DNA of 64,000 nt from assembly GCA_015847255.1 (NCBI GenBank), contig JADLZK010012344.1, forward strand, positions 372,001-436,000, read 5' to 3'. The position numbers and the translations under genes were made by a program. The DNA comes from Hyparrhenia diplandra (lineage: Eukaryota > Streptophyta > Magnoliopsida > Poales > Poaceae). Shown here piece by piece: positions 1 through 11,627 of this stretch. Positions within the stretch are counted from its first letter, which is position 1. Each line of letters opens with the position of its first letter. The notes beneath the pieces are model-generated. The model had not been told where the DNA came from. It saw only the letters and a program-made list of their open reading frames with translations, and did not search any database.

Positions 1-2
1 CC

Positions 3-296
3 ATTCTACTAATAGATTGGGTTGATTACTACCTTGAAGATTTTGATCACCTAGACGGTCATCAAGATTGGGTTGATTACTACCTTGAATATTTTAATCA
101 CCTAGACGGTCAACAACACCTTCCTCTCCCAGCTTCTTACTATGCCTCACAACAGAACCCTCTTCTAAAGGGGTTGAGTTTTCGTATAGGAGATGATGGA
201 GGGCCACACCTGTGTTCAGTTGTTGGCTGCTTTTATCTCTACCTAGTTATGCTCCTATTGTGTTCCGATAGGGCTAGGTGCACACATACAGACTGA
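3..296 (+). other. Partial open frame with a 17-residue tandem repeat
   Basis: The frame is open from the left edge to a TGA at 294-296, about 97 codons with no obvious start. It contains two nearly identical 17-residue units, DWVDYYLEDFDHLDGHQ and a diverged copy, encoded by a 51-bp direct repeat at 14-64 and 65-115. A QHLPLPASYYASQQNP-like stretch follows. I do not recognise a family. The acidic, aromatic repeat and its place at the start of a transposon-derived region suggest an exon of a transposon-encoded or captured protein. It may equally be decayed sequence that happens to stay open. The gene would begin outside the window. Confidence 0.35.
14..115. repeat. 51-bp direct tandem repeat, two copies
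   Basis: Copies start at 14 and 65 with about four mismatches. The period is a multiple of three, so the reading frame across it is kept. Confidence 0.85.
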
Positions 297-1818
297 AGTT
301 TTTATGGCTGCAACATCAATTGCTCAAAGAGTTCGGCAGAGCATTAGGCTTGCTAGTGCAACCCATTTGTACACTAGCCTTGATGATGTTTTCCACTCTA
401 TTGTTGCAAGTAGTGGTTCGGCCAGCGAAAGTGCAAATTACCCCTATCCGCACATTTCATAATGGGATGGTATGCATGTTATTGGATAGCCTTGCCACAA
501 CAACCCATGTCTTTTTCATTCATCACGGATTCAACACCTTTTATCATATATGTGTCAGATGATTCCAGAGTGAAAATTTGTCTACCAGATGCTCATTGCC
601 TATTTCTATATTCTGCTCAAGACAGTTGCTCTCTACAGGCCCTGAATTTCTTAGGGAGATTAAGGGTCCGTTTCTCGAAAAATGAATCACACATGAGTGA
701 AGACAAACAAAGTGTTGAAAATAATAGGAGACCACTTACACTTCTGGAAATTGACATGATAATAAGTAGCAGGTTGGGAGGAATTTCACATCACCACAAT
801 GCCTTCTAGCTCATCAATTTGCAGGTCCTCATAAGGTGGACAGGATATGCCTAGTTGTTGCACATTTTGGTTTAGGTCGTCACTAGATCAAACAAATTTT
901 TGAACTTTGTTGACAACACTCTGATCGCCTCAGCTTATGCCTATACTTATTCTTCCATGTTTCTTCTTTGGGCATTATCCTCCCCTACCATCTATGCTGG
1001 TATGATGTTGACATCACTGACATACTCCTCTCCCATTCAAGGAATAGAGCGGGCGAGGTGGCTGTAGAGAGGTATAGTGGATGCACTTCCAATGAGGAGG
1101 AAGAGTCGGAGTCAGAATTAGAACTGTAGGTGTAAGGCCCTGAAAACACCTTCTCCTCATCGGTCGTGCTTGCCTTCAACTTTTGCTCCACTATGGAGTT
1201 TAAGTCGAGTACTAGCTCTAGCTCGGTCTATGATGTGTTGTATCCATTCGGGGTCTTGTGGAAGTCACAAGGATATATCAGAGTATCGCCTCTGGTATAT
1301 GAACCGTGTCATTGTTTTGACCTCCAAGTTGAAATTAGATCACCTTCCTTTTTAAATACTAAGAATGTGTTTTTATTTTTTTTCCATCTAGGCACATGCT
1401 CATCCATCTAAAGTCTTTTTATGGTTCCTTTTACACGTACTGTGAATGCTACTAAGAAATGTTAGTAAGTCTTGTTCATTGGATACCGTGTTTTTCATAG
1501 GATTCTCTTCATGGAATCCGGTTTGATTTCTTTTGCATCAAGTTTGCACGTTTCAATTTCTATGGCTTAGATAACTTGCATGCACACGAACACCAAGCTG
1601 TGTCGATGAGGATCGAGTGCAGCGTAGGAGCTGAACTCTGTAGGACTGGTGAACTCGAGCGTGATTTGGGATGAAGCCCAAGCCAAGAGTGGTGACATAG
1701 AAGATGACTTCTAGGTAGTGCTATTTTATAATTGTGAATCTGTTCATGATCTGTGACATATAGTGTTATCATTGGTAAATAAATAAAATAAAAAAGTAAT
1801 GATCCTTTTACTTGAATG

Positions 1819-1970
1819 TGCGTTTTCAGATGCATGGTGCTGCTTCTTGATTTGTGAGCACACACGTTCTTTGCCTAGCTTGCAAAATTTTGGATGCGTT
1901 TTCAGATGCATGGTGCTGCTTCTTGATTTGTGAGCACACACGTTCTTTGCCTAGCTTGCAAAATTTTGGA
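1819..1970. repeat. Perfect 76-bp tandem duplication
   Basis: Copies run 1819-1894 and 1895-1970 and I see no mismatch between them. The identity points to a recent slippage or unequal-exchange event, or to an assembly error. Confidence 0.9.
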
Positions 1971-2933
1971 TGGATCCGACTGGTCCCTCAGGTTACCTTT
2001 ACCTCATTATTCATCTATTAAGGCATTGTCAAACTGTTCAGACCATTCCCTTATTTTTAACGAATGGCATGATTACAGTTTTCACATAACAGGTTGTTTA
2101 TTATGCATTTTACAGACGATGCCCATGCCGGAAATTGTCCAGCTCAACGACTCAACAGTTGCATCTAATTACATTTTGAACTAACGACTGCAAAATTCGA
2201 ATGCAGCTAGTTAATAAGATGCCTGACAACCCAAAAGGCTTGTTTTTTTGAGAGCACTCAACAACGGTAAGTGCAAGTTTGTTTCCATTGTAGTTGCATT
2301 TTTCATGTGTATTTCCCGCTTTTTCTCTCGCAAAAAAATGTCATTATTGCACTTTTAGGTATGAGATCCCTCTGCGCCAAGACGAGGGGTTCCCTTCCTC
2401 ACATGGTACAACTTCTGGTTCAGCTCCACGAGAATAGAGGTACTAAGCAAAAAAAATATGTTCTATGATGTTAGTTTATTTCAGGTAGCAGTTACTATTT
2501 TAGAAATGATCAATGCCTTCAGAGCTCTTATAATCCCACATAACACGTCTCCATTTTTTATTCTATTTGTCTGAATTGATTCAATTACGGCCTATCTACA
2601 ATCTTATTATTTTCCTTTTTTGATGTACTGACACATATTTACAAAAAAAAAAATTTAATACTCATGGATTTTAAATTTTCTTACTCTAAATTAACATTAT
2701 TTTTTGTTTCCACTCCAGCTTCTCATATTTCCAATTAACACTTTTCATATTCATACTGTTCTGGAAGCTCTCACCTAATTTCCTAATCTTGATATCTGTT
2801 ACTATTCTCATAGCCTATCATTCCATGCATGTTTTTATAATTTTTTTTTTTTCCTTTTTGTTTACAGGTACAAGGCATTCACTTTCTAAGCAACCTTCGG
2901 TAGCTCCTTCTTCCGACACCATTCGCACAAGAG

Positions 2934-2937
<4 letters not shown>

Positions 2938-2967
<30 letters not shown>
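2938..2967. repeat. Poly-T run of 30
   Basis: Thirty consecutive T within an AT-rich intron-like stretch. Length is likely variable and error-prone in sequencing. Confidence 0.9.
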
Positions 2968-2969
<2 letters not shown>

Positions 2970-3639
2970 AAATTCTTGGTTATCATATTTCTCACCAACA
3001 TCATTCTTCTGTTGTATTTCAGTTTACTCTTATAAGTTTTAATTCCGTACAAACATGATGTTCTACAAACATGGTTCTTCTATCTGCTATGTGCCCCCAC
3101 CACTCTTTTTTGTGTGCACCAAACGGTTATGGTCATGGGTCATTTTTATTCTATTCCTCTATAGGACTCATGTTGATCAGCGTACTGTGGACAGAGTTCC
3201 GTGTAACCTGAAGAGAGTGATTTTTGAGAGCACCCAGGAGAGGTCAATACATGTTTCAGCTTTTACTAATCTTATTAGCATTTATTCTCAGATTTTTGAT
3301 AGAGTTTATCCTTTCTTCACATTTATAGGTTCGAGCATCATATTTGACAAGATAATGTGTCTACTTCTGCCCCTGGTCACGACAGTGATGATGACTTCAT
3401 GCCCTTTCCCAACACTCGTTCATCCACACACACTGACAATTCTAATCATGTCGGTCCAAGGAAGTCTAGGAATTCATGAGCAGGAACGTCAACTAATGAG
3501 GCCCCGTTTGGAACGAAGGAATGCAAAATAGAGGAATAGTAGGAATCGCAGGAACACAGGAAAGCAAAAAGTGGAAAACTACAGGATTGAAAACTACAGG
3601 AATGGAAACTTTGGACCGTTTGGATTGCAGGAAATAAAT

Positions 3640-3910
3640 TTGAATCTTCACGGTTTCCAATGAACAAAGTAGCCGTTGGTGTTTGGCTGGTCTGAAAGTG
3701 CTCATGCAGCCGTTGTGCTTGGCTAGTCTGAAATTGCTCATGCATCCGTTGTGCTTGGCTGAAACTGCTCATGCATTCTAGCCGTTGCTTGCTTCTCTGC
3801 TATAAGTAGTACACACGGACGTGTTCTTTACACTATCTAGCCATTGTGCTTGCTTGCTTCCTATCCAGAACACTATCTAGCCATTGTGCTTGCTTGCTTG
3901 CTTCCTTCCT
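3640..3910. repeat. Subterminal short repeats in the Harbinger element
   Basis: CTCATGCA(G/T)CCGTTGTGCTTGGCT-type units recur at about 3700-3780, and a 40-bp unit around CTATCTAGCCATTGTGCTTG recurs at about 3834-3880 and 3870-3915. They may be transposase-binding subterminal repeats or simple slippage products. Confidence 0.6.
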
Positions 3911-4025
3911 ATCCAGACTAGCAACGTAGTCACACAAGCACACGTACGTGTGTGTTCATTCTGTACACTTGCATATAGCCGCACATCTCTCATCCCTTGT
4001 AGTCATAGGAGGTGCTTTTCTTTCT

Positions 4026-4770
4026 ATGGATCCAAACTATCGCCGACGATCACAAAATGAAGACGAATTCCTTTTTTTCGTCCACCCAACACTAGAAGAA
4101 AGAACCTCATCCCAATCATCCGAAAAGAGAGCTATACACAATTCTATCCGAAATGGAGCCACATTCATTCATGAAACTCTAACAGGGCATGAGGCCGTAT
4201 GCAGAAGGCGTTTCCATATGGAAAGAGAGATTTTTCAAGCTCTTGTTCAAAGATTGCGTGAAAATAACCTTCTTGTTGATTCAAGGTATGTATCTGTAAC
4301 AATATTTTCAAGCTCTTGTTTAATGAATGCGTGAAAATAACCTTTTTGTTGATTCAAGGTATGTATCTGTGGAACAGCAGTTGGGCATATTCCTTTATGC
4401 CACATCAAAAATGCAAGCAATAGAACATTGCAAGATCAATTTCAACACAGCGGAGAAACAATTAGCCGCCATTTTGAATCAGTGCTGAACGCACTTACAC
4501 AACTCACATGCAACTACATACAGCTACCTTCTCTGCACCCACACCGGATCTTAAGACAACCTAAATTTGCTCCGTACTTCCAGGTAATGTATTTTTTTGG
4601 TACATCAAAGCAAAATTAAGTTTATTTGAGGTTTTATTATTAATAAGCATATACTAATTCATGCAGAATTGTATTGATGCCATTGATGGTACTCACATTC
4701 CTATGACTATTCCTCTCGGACAGAAAGAGCCATGCAGACAGAATTGTATAGGTGTAACAATATTTAATGA
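4026..4770 (+). pseudogene. Harbinger transposase (HARBI1-like), truncated and frameshifted
   Basis: The ATG at 4026 opens MDPNYRRRSQNEDE and continues through ATFIHETLTGHE and CRRRFHMEREIFQALV, the usual N-terminal helical region of plant PIF transposases. It then reaches QFQHSGETISRHF and DAIDGTHIPM; the Asp in the DGTH motif is the first expected catalytic acid. Three defects disable it. A 73-bp tandem duplication (4231-4303 and 4304-4376) shifts the frame after DSRYVSV. A one-base loss in the A-run near 4407 shifts it again. The product stops near 4780, before the second and third catalytic acids. AG-GTATG and CAG-AATTG boundaries near 4582 and 4667 suggest one intron. The protein would have cut and joined element ends in the nucleus. 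Confidence 0.8.
4231..4376. repeat. 73-bp tandem duplication inside the transposase
   Basis: Copies start at 4231 and 4304 with a few differences. Because 73 is not a multiple of three, the duplication breaks the transposase frame. Confidence 0.85.
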
Positions 4771-4779
4771 AATATAGGA

Positions 4780-5208
4780 AGCTAGATCCATGAACTGAAA
4801 CTCACCATCATATAAAGCAAACAGATCATCGAAGTATGGAAATGATTTATCACGCCATCGAAGAAGAGTGTCTTTGTTTCGACGTTCTCCCAATCCCATC
4901 CAGACACTTTCTGGTGCAGTCACCATCATTCTACTAGAATCCCAGCCAAAACCACTCTCTTCTTGCAAATCCTTTACAACTCGAAAATCCTTCTTCAAAT
5001 CTTGTTCCTTTTGTTTTACTTGAGCCACGCTGAATGCTAAAGAAAACCTTGAATTGAACTGACCAACCATACTAGTCCATGCTTCCTTGCTCCATGCATT
5101 GTTTGTCCGAAATCTTGGTAAATCATGTTGTTTTAAAAGTCCAATAAGATAAAGGATTCTCTGATGGTTCCAGTTTGCTCTACTAACAGTTCTTGTGGTG
5201 CCTAACAT
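4780..5208 (-). CDS. Myb/SANT-like protein of the Harbinger element (ORF1 type)
   Basis: The minus-strand frame starts at 5208 and carries a full Myb/SANT-like (L10-interacting type) domain. Visible landmarks are ANWNHQRILYLIGLLKQH, then NNAWSKEAWTSMVGQFNSRF, the SGFGWDSSRMMV loop and WRDKSFPYFDDLFALYDG at the end. This is the DNA-binding partner that PIF/Harbinger elements encode beside the transposase. The frame runs on to 4693, but beyond about 4790 it reads through the junction with transposase sequence, so the natural C-terminus is lost. A possible 5' exon with ARMTNPRHQSASGG lies upstream at about 5587-5725. The domain looks undamaged; whether it is expressed is unknown. Confidence 0.7.
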
Positions 5209-5264
5209 AATTTCGGATACATAATTTTTCAGTATGAAAATAATACTTGGGAAAGATGAATCAG

Positions 5265-5550
5265 ACTAGTACTCCATCTATGAACAAGATGAAGCGGATG
5301 CAATCTTGAATGGGGAAAATAAAATAGATCAGGAGTTAGACTAGCACTCCTTGAATGGGGAAAATAAAATAAACTAGGAATCAGTCTAGTACCTATGAAC
5401 GACGGATGCAATCTTGAATGGGGAAAATAAAATAAATCAGGAAACAAACTACTACTCCACCTATGAACGAGATGAAGAATCTTGAAAAGGGAAAATAAAA
5501 TACATCAGTATTTTCAGATCTAATCTAATACTCCACCTACGAACAAGATC
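5265..5550. repeat. Imperfect minisatellite, about four units of 70-85 bp
   Basis: The unit is built round CTTGAATGGGGAAAATAAAA plus a CTCCACCTATGAACGAGATG-like part. Units differ by indels. It lies between the Myb gene and its possible 5' exon, so it is probably intronic. Confidence 0.7.
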
Positions 5551-6056
5551 CCAACTAGAAAGCACTGAAGATATTGCAGCAAGGGGTTACTCAGTCATCA
5601 AATTGATTACCTCTTTCTTGTGAGATTTCGCCATCCAGTCAGACCGAGAACGCCAAGACCTTGCTCGGTGCTCCATACGAAGGGGTGCCGTTGGTTTTTG
5701 TCCACCGGATGCACTTTGATGTCTTGGATTCGTCATCCGTGCGAGCTGGAGGGCAGCGGCGGCGTCGCGTGCTCCTATATGGCTAGGGTTTAGGCCATGG
5801 CGGAGGGTCAAAGGTAGTGGCGGGAGGGAGATAAGCAGCGCGCGGAGAGTCGAGAGAGCGGCGGCCGGCGTTCCCTCCGTTCCTTGGGTCGGAGTGGATT
5901 TTTCTGGTTCCTGTGTTTTGTGCATGGTTGGAAACCTTTCCTCCGGAATGGCAGGCTGTGTTCCTTTGTTCCAAACGGCGAGATCTTGTTTCCTTTCCTA
6001 TGATTCCTGTACCCGTGAAAATCCTACGCTTTTCCCGTGTTCCAAACGGGGCCTGA

Positions 6057-7719
6057 ATGTATAGAGGTGCACACTAATTGGTCATCACAATCCCGCATTG
6101 ATGATACTCGTCTCAGAACATAAGGTCTCTTGATCAGTCTTTGGGACACATTGTGACAGCCAATGCTAAGCTAGCCGACCAATTCTCGTAGTATCTTACA
6201 TAAACTAAGTTCGTCAGCACCCCTTGACAACAACATTCCTGCTGACTCTTCTACGTCATTGCCTATGCACAATGATCATGACATCCATCAATCTATTCAC
6301 AACACTCCGCGACCCTTTTCGTGCAAACTCGTCTTTTTATTGTTTTATACAATATCTCACACTATGTTTCTTTGTTATGTATCAAATATATTGACATATT
6401 TCTTCCATTTATGCTCAGGCCAGGACATCCATTCTCATGCTAGCTTTGTTCCTGCTGCTGCCTTACTTCGTAGCCACATAGCCACCCTACGCAACACCCT
6501 AGGTACCATCTACTCCCATTTTTGCATGTTTTCAATCTCAATTCTGTATTTTTTCTATTTTTTTTCCTGTACCCATACTGGTCTTGTCGCCTGACCTATA
6601 CGTTTTTTAGGTACTAGTTCATTTACTCGGTCCACCGACAGGCCCATTTGGTTCCCCCGTTCATTGTGATATTTCACACGTTCACATTTCGGAGGCAACT
6701 ATGGCTATTATTCCTCCTCGAAGTCCAGTTTGCACCCCTAATATGGCTCCAGTTTTGAACACCTCCTCTGTCTAGCGACAATCATCGACTTCTGTGTACA
6801 ACCTTTTCGATGTGTCTCTGTCTAAGGTTCTCTCAACATTTTTCACCATTCTATATAAATCAACATATGTTGTTCACAGAGTTCTTTTATCACTTGCTTT
6901 GCTCTTTACTTGTTTCCTATCTTTGGTATTTTCTTTTAAGTTTGTTCGTACATAAAGTTTATATTTTATTCCACTACAAAGAATACTCTTTATCTATAAA
7001 ATTACTCTTGCCTAAGTGAATCCCACTATACAAGACCATTGGTGATTGCATACAACCTAGTTATTAATTACTCATCAATATGTGTTTGTTTCTGGTTTGT
7101 TGTGCAAATAAACCATTACCACATGTTTGCATCTCCCAACCAGCTTGTGTTGTTCTATTCCTGCCGCCATTCAGTCCATCTTGTTGCATTATAAATATAG
7201 GACTAACACTACCTAATAGCACTGCTTATTCTCAGTACTCCCCTTTCATCCTTGTATGTTGTTTTCAAATCAGCTGGCTAGATTCTGCTTTCATGAAAAT
7301 GTTCTGACAGCCCACCTTAAAGGCCCTACCTGTATGTTTGTTAACTCCAAGGCCTAAAAATACTGAAAATGCTTCCTGTACAATGTTGAGAAATCCATGT
7401 AGAATTCTGTTGTAGTTTTTTATTCCACCGATCACCACACACACTTTATAGTTATCATGACTAAACTTAAAAATGGCATCATACTCTGTTTGCAGTACTT
7501 CCTAATACACTTTGCATTCCTTTTCAACCACAGTTAGCGTTTCCCATGATTTTGCTCATAGCACCTTATTTCTTTCCATTATAAACCTGCACATTATTAT
7601 TTCTTTGTCATTGTACAAATGATTTTAAATGTTATTCCTTTACATTCACTTTATTTTTTTCTAACCTTCTATTATATTGATATTGTATCTTATCATCTTA
7701 GTTTTTTTGAACATATAGA
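6057..7719 (+). other. Decayed transposon-derived sequence, continuation
   Basis: Coding-like patches (about 6057-6290 and 6420-6505) alternate with T-rich intron-like sequence. No continuous frame or known domain is readable. It links the left part of the interrupted locus to the protease-like remnant that starts near 7720. Confidence 0.4.
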
Positions 7720-9252
7720 GCTCCAATACTGTTGAAGCAAAACATGCAAAAAGCAGTGCCACAACACCTGCAAATAACACATTTTCTGGGTTCAATTGGC
7801 CGTGTCTAGATCATATTCCTGAGTTCAAATTACCGGAAAGAGACTAATCAAGAAGGCATCCAAGTATTATTCTCCGTTCAAGCTTGGCATCGTGTCTCGT
7901 CCTCCACCCAATCCAGAGTATTCACTGCGTATTCATGCTTACCTTTGTGCAGATCAGCCTTCATTGAAAAGGTATTGTCTTTTTTCTTTTTAATGACATA
8001 ATCTTTCTCAGGTGTCAGATTGCTTATTGTACTCCATCCAGGAAAACTTTGATGCACTTTGGGATTGATTCTTTGACTGGTCATCATATCGCACTTTCCT
8101 TTGTCATTAGGAAGTTCATACATTCATCGTTCATGGATGGATTTGTAAAATGCCTTGCTGAAGATGACTTCCATGTTCGACCAGAATGCCTTGGCTACAG
8201 ATTATTCCTACAACCGCTTGTCTCGGTACGTCTATTCATATTCGAATTTATAACTTACTTTTTCTTCTTTTTTGTAACGTTGAAATCATTCCTCTCTTCC
8301 TATTCAGGACATTCCTTTATGAGATCATTTTAGTCTTGACAAACCTCATCATCTGTGTCGTCCTCAAACAATTGTAGAAGTTATCAACCGTTGCCTCCCC
8401 TCAACAGACTTAAAAAAGGCAAAGTTGGTATGTGTAACAAGTCTACATTCCTTTGAAATATACAGTCCCTTACAATTATCCCATGTAGTGTGCGTACATA
8501 CATGATGATAGGAGTAGAAACTCATGGTTTCAGATAAATGGTTAATTTGTTAGAGGATCAAACAAACAGCTCAACTTAGATGCAGCTGTCATCTCATGAT
8601 TGCAAGTCATTTCAGCTTTTCTAGACTTTGCATATAGTCACTTTTATTTTACTACATGCTTTCTCTTTTATAATCACATCTCTCAGATTTTCCTTCCGGT
8701 GTTACATCTTCGTCACTGGACTGTTTATTGTATCAACGTTGCACAATCCCGTGTCGATGTTCTTGACTCAATGGATTATGCTTCAAACGATGAGGCCACA
8801 TGGGAAACATATCATTCTCCAATGGGCCAAACACTAACTGAGCGCCTTAGTTTAGCTCTATCTGTGGCTGCAGCCCGCACATTCCCCAATTTTGCAAATT
8901 GGTGACATGTACCCATTCAGCTCCCATTTCAAAGGGATGTAAATGACTCTGCATTATTCTCCATGAAGTTTATTGAGTTTTATGATGGTGAGGGTCATGG
9001 TTCTCTGCAGACTACTATACAACCGGTATGATCCATCTTCCTTGGTCATTTTATCCATCTTTTTGTTTTCATTGTTCCTAACCCTTTTTAAAAATCTACA
9101 TGATCGGTCTATGGAGTTGAGGGCAGAGATTCTTCACTACCTAGTATTTCATTCTGCCAACAAAGTACAAGCTCCCAAGGAGCTTCTTCCATTTCGTATT
9201 GGACAAGTCTCATCCCGCCTTCCATCCTATGATTTATTAGCATTGTTCACAG
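7720..9252 (+). pseudogene. Ulp1-like (peptidase C48) protease domain, transposon-derived, broken
   Basis: Spliced patches can be followed by AG/GT signals: about 7720-7971, 8012-8225, 8308-8427, 8687-9025 and up to 9252. The fourth shows the C48 signature LRHWTVYCINVAQ with the catalytic His, then VDVLDS with the Asp. The third triad position lies in RDVNDSALFSMKF (8930-8970), where the usual Cys reads as Ser. Just before it a TGA at 8903-8905 interrupts the frame after NFANW, and another in-frame stop lies near 8322. Ulp1-like domains of this kind are common in grass Mutator-like and CACTA elements; an authentic SUMO protease gene is less likely. With the Cys gone and stops present it should be inactive. 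Confidence 0.7.
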
Positions 9253-11215
9253 GTAATCTCTTTTACCAATCACTGCTTCCCAAACACTTTTCGCTGTGTC
9301 ACTTGACCTTCCCCTGACTGCCTGCACCTTTAATTATGCCTCAGTAACCCTTCTTTGATATTTCTAGAATCGTTTTTGGGGGTTTTGGATACATAATTAC
9401 TAATCATGCATCTTGCAGTACAAGGCTGAAATGTTATGCTTAGCCATTTTTTAACAAGAATTGAAACTAGAGTCATTTGTTTTTTCTTTCTAGTAATAGT
9501 TTCTCGCATGACTGACTTTGTTTCATGTATTTCTTTTCTTCGTGACATAACTCTTGGGCATGTTAGTTTATTTTCTCCATTTCAATGTTATATTGGTTGG
9601 ATTTCTATGCGCTTCAGACGATGATAATCTTGCTCCTGCATTGTCTGCTCATTACAATTGTTTGTTTCTTCTTTTTGTTTAAGACTAGAGATCATCTTAT
9701 GGAGCCACACTGCAACATATAACATATGCCGGAGATTACGCCCTGCCTAGATACTGGGCTTAGTAGATGTCAGGATTTTTGCTCAGACATTGTTGTGCTG
9801 TAATCTCTTTTGCATACTTGTTTTCTATATGCTACTTCGCTGCATGGTACAGTTTGCTTTGGTCTGTTATCCTTACAAGAACTGGTCACGCCAGCATGTA
9901 GGATCTTTTATTGTTTTCTACGAAGCAGAGGTAGTCACAAATACATTAAACAAACAAAACTTTGTTCATCTCTTGCCCTTTAATCAAAATGTTACATGTT
10001 CACATATAAATTAAACTTACTAATATTTTATTAATTTTGAATCCTAACAAACAAAACTTGGCTCATCTATTGCCCCCATCTGTTAATCATTGATGCATTA
10101 TTATTTTTCATACATTCCTGCAAATGAGATCTTATGTACTCTTTTCTTTCTCACATGTTGCTTCTTCTCCTTTCTCCTCTTCCTCATCCTAAAAAACTAA
10201 ATTTACCACCGAATGTTAACTACCATAATCTTGCATACCTGTTTTAAAAACATCTTCTTTACTCATCTAAATCAATGCACTTTCATACTTTGGCTATTTC
10301 AGCATTTCTTGATCCATTTTTCTGACAATAGCCCTGGTAACTTTCCGTCCTCTCGGGTGTGGCATATTAACTCGTAACTTTCCTTTCCAGGCCATGTTAG
10401 CCACCTCCCTATTTCTTCCTTCTATTTAATTTCATTTCTTGTTACAAAAATCATCATGGAATTACAAATCTAAATAAAATACAATGCATTTGTTCAAGAT
10501 ATAACCTTTTCATCCTTTCCTTTGTCCATGCACACTCTTCTCTATCTTTTCTCTGCTCAATTTCCTGATGTCTTTGTCCCCGCCCTATACGAGGTGTTAG
10601 CTCTTGATAACAATTTGTCCTATCTCTTCACTGAGCCAGCCTCCATTCCAATCCCCCAGTCACGGTTCAGCTGCCCGATCCTAGGGCCGTCCCGGGTATG
10701 TCGGAGGTCGTATACAAAACTAAACAAGAGACCTACCAACTTGAAAAAAATGCTAGGCTCGTGAGACACCTCTCCTCCTCCATGGGATCGATCCATTCGT
10801 GTCAGGGGAACCGTGCCCATGCCTCCCATCATCGCCCCCCGCAATGCTCCATCCTGCTCTCCGCCAGCTCTAGGAGACCACCCGGTAGGATTGGAGCCCG
10901 ACGGATGGCGCCGATCAACAGCGGCGACATGGTGAAGCACTCGAAGCAGCTCCGTGAGCCTGACCTCCATGCATCCCGTAATCCCCTTTCCTGTCCCGAT
11001 TTCCTTAACATTGCATGATTTTTGGGTTCATCTCCCTCCATTGCATGTTTTTTGCGGAACAATTCTCACAAAGAGATTGTAACCACCGGTGTGCCAAGAG
11101 TCCATGTGTAGCTGCCTTTAGGTGAACTGCAGCCCGACGCCTGCGATCAGATCTTTTGATCTGATCACTGAGTTGGAGGAGCTTTGATGCTAGGCGATCT
11201 AGCATTGTGAACACA
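9253..11215. other. No gene recognised
   Basis: 9253-10500 is AT-rich with many C/T-rich intron-like tracts and no domain I can name. 10,560-11,000 is more GC-rich with overlapping short frames on both strands and no recognisable protein. It is probably transposon debris lying 3' of the gypsy gag fragment. Confidence 0.4.
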
Positions 11216-11219
11216 TTAT

Positions 11220-11627
11220 GAAGTAGATTGCAACTCGGAGGCGATCCAAAGCGTAGGACAGGAGCTTGGTGAAGCGGCGCCGCGCCAGGGTGCCCTCATC
11301 CTACTGTACTTGGAGGAACCAAACTCGGGCGTCATCTTACAAATTACGGGTAGCCATCCATACCTTTTCTGCCTCCATGATGCGCTCCCGGTTGAAGTAG
11401 GACTCGTATTGGTTGATGAAGGCCAGCGGATCAGATTTCCCATCAAATTTAGGAAAATCCATTGAAGTTAAGTGACAGTAAGGTGGTTGGCGTGGGTAAC
11501 TGGATGGGATGGTTGGTGCAGCGAACAGGGTGGTCGGCAGCGCGAGATGGTGGTGATGGTGAGCAGGAGCTAGTATGCAAGGATCGCTAGACTCGTGATA
11601 CCAAGTTGTCATGGGCAATGGGTCCAT
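11220..11627 (-). pseudogene. Ty3-gypsy gag N-terminus, broken
   Basis: Read on the minus strand from 11,627 the frame gives a His-rich linker, then the gag landmark FPKFDGKSDPLAFINQYE and EAEKVWMATRNL. The reading continues as DDARVWFLQV and RRFTKLLSYALDRLRVAI, but TAA follows the first block at about 11,340 and TAG follows the second. A normal gag has the same order of landmarks without stops. No protease, reverse transcriptase or integrase follows, so only the 5' end of the element survives. Confidence 0.75.
11595..11605 (-). other. Primer-binding site of the gypsy element
   Basis: On the minus strand the segment reads CTTGGTATCAC just upstream of gag. This is one or two bases from the initiator-methionine tRNA match (TGGTATCAGAGC) used by many plant LTR retrotransposons. 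Confidence 0.6.

Larger units (their letters stand above)
297..3499 (+). other. Decayed transposon-derived sequence, left part
   Basis: There is no intact gene here. Short coding-like patches (for example around 300-450 and 3340-3480, where an acidic DSDDDFMPFPNTRSS-like stretch occurs) are separated by T-rich, intron-like AT sequence. The patches resume after the Harbinger element at 6057, so 1-3499 and 6057-9252 look like one interrupted locus. A 30-T run at 2938-2967 sits in one intron-like segment. No start codon, complete frame or terminal inverted repeat could be fixed for this host element. Confidence 0.4.
3500..6053. mobile_element. PIF/Harbinger DNA transposon, inactive
   Basis: The element is bounded by inverted termini GGCCCCGTTTGGAAC at 3500-3514 and its complement at 6039-6053, flanked by TGA on both sides (3497-3499 and 6054-6056). 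A 3-bp target duplication is the PIF/Harbinger habit. Inside are the two expected genes, facing each other: a transposase start on the plus strand and a Myb/SANT-like protein on the minus strand. The transposase breaks off after the first catalytic region and abuts the 3' end of the Myb gene near 4750-4790, so an internal deletion has removed the rest. The flanks hold minisatellite-like repeats. It sits inside the older transposon-derived locus, so it is the younger insertion. Confidence 0.85.
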
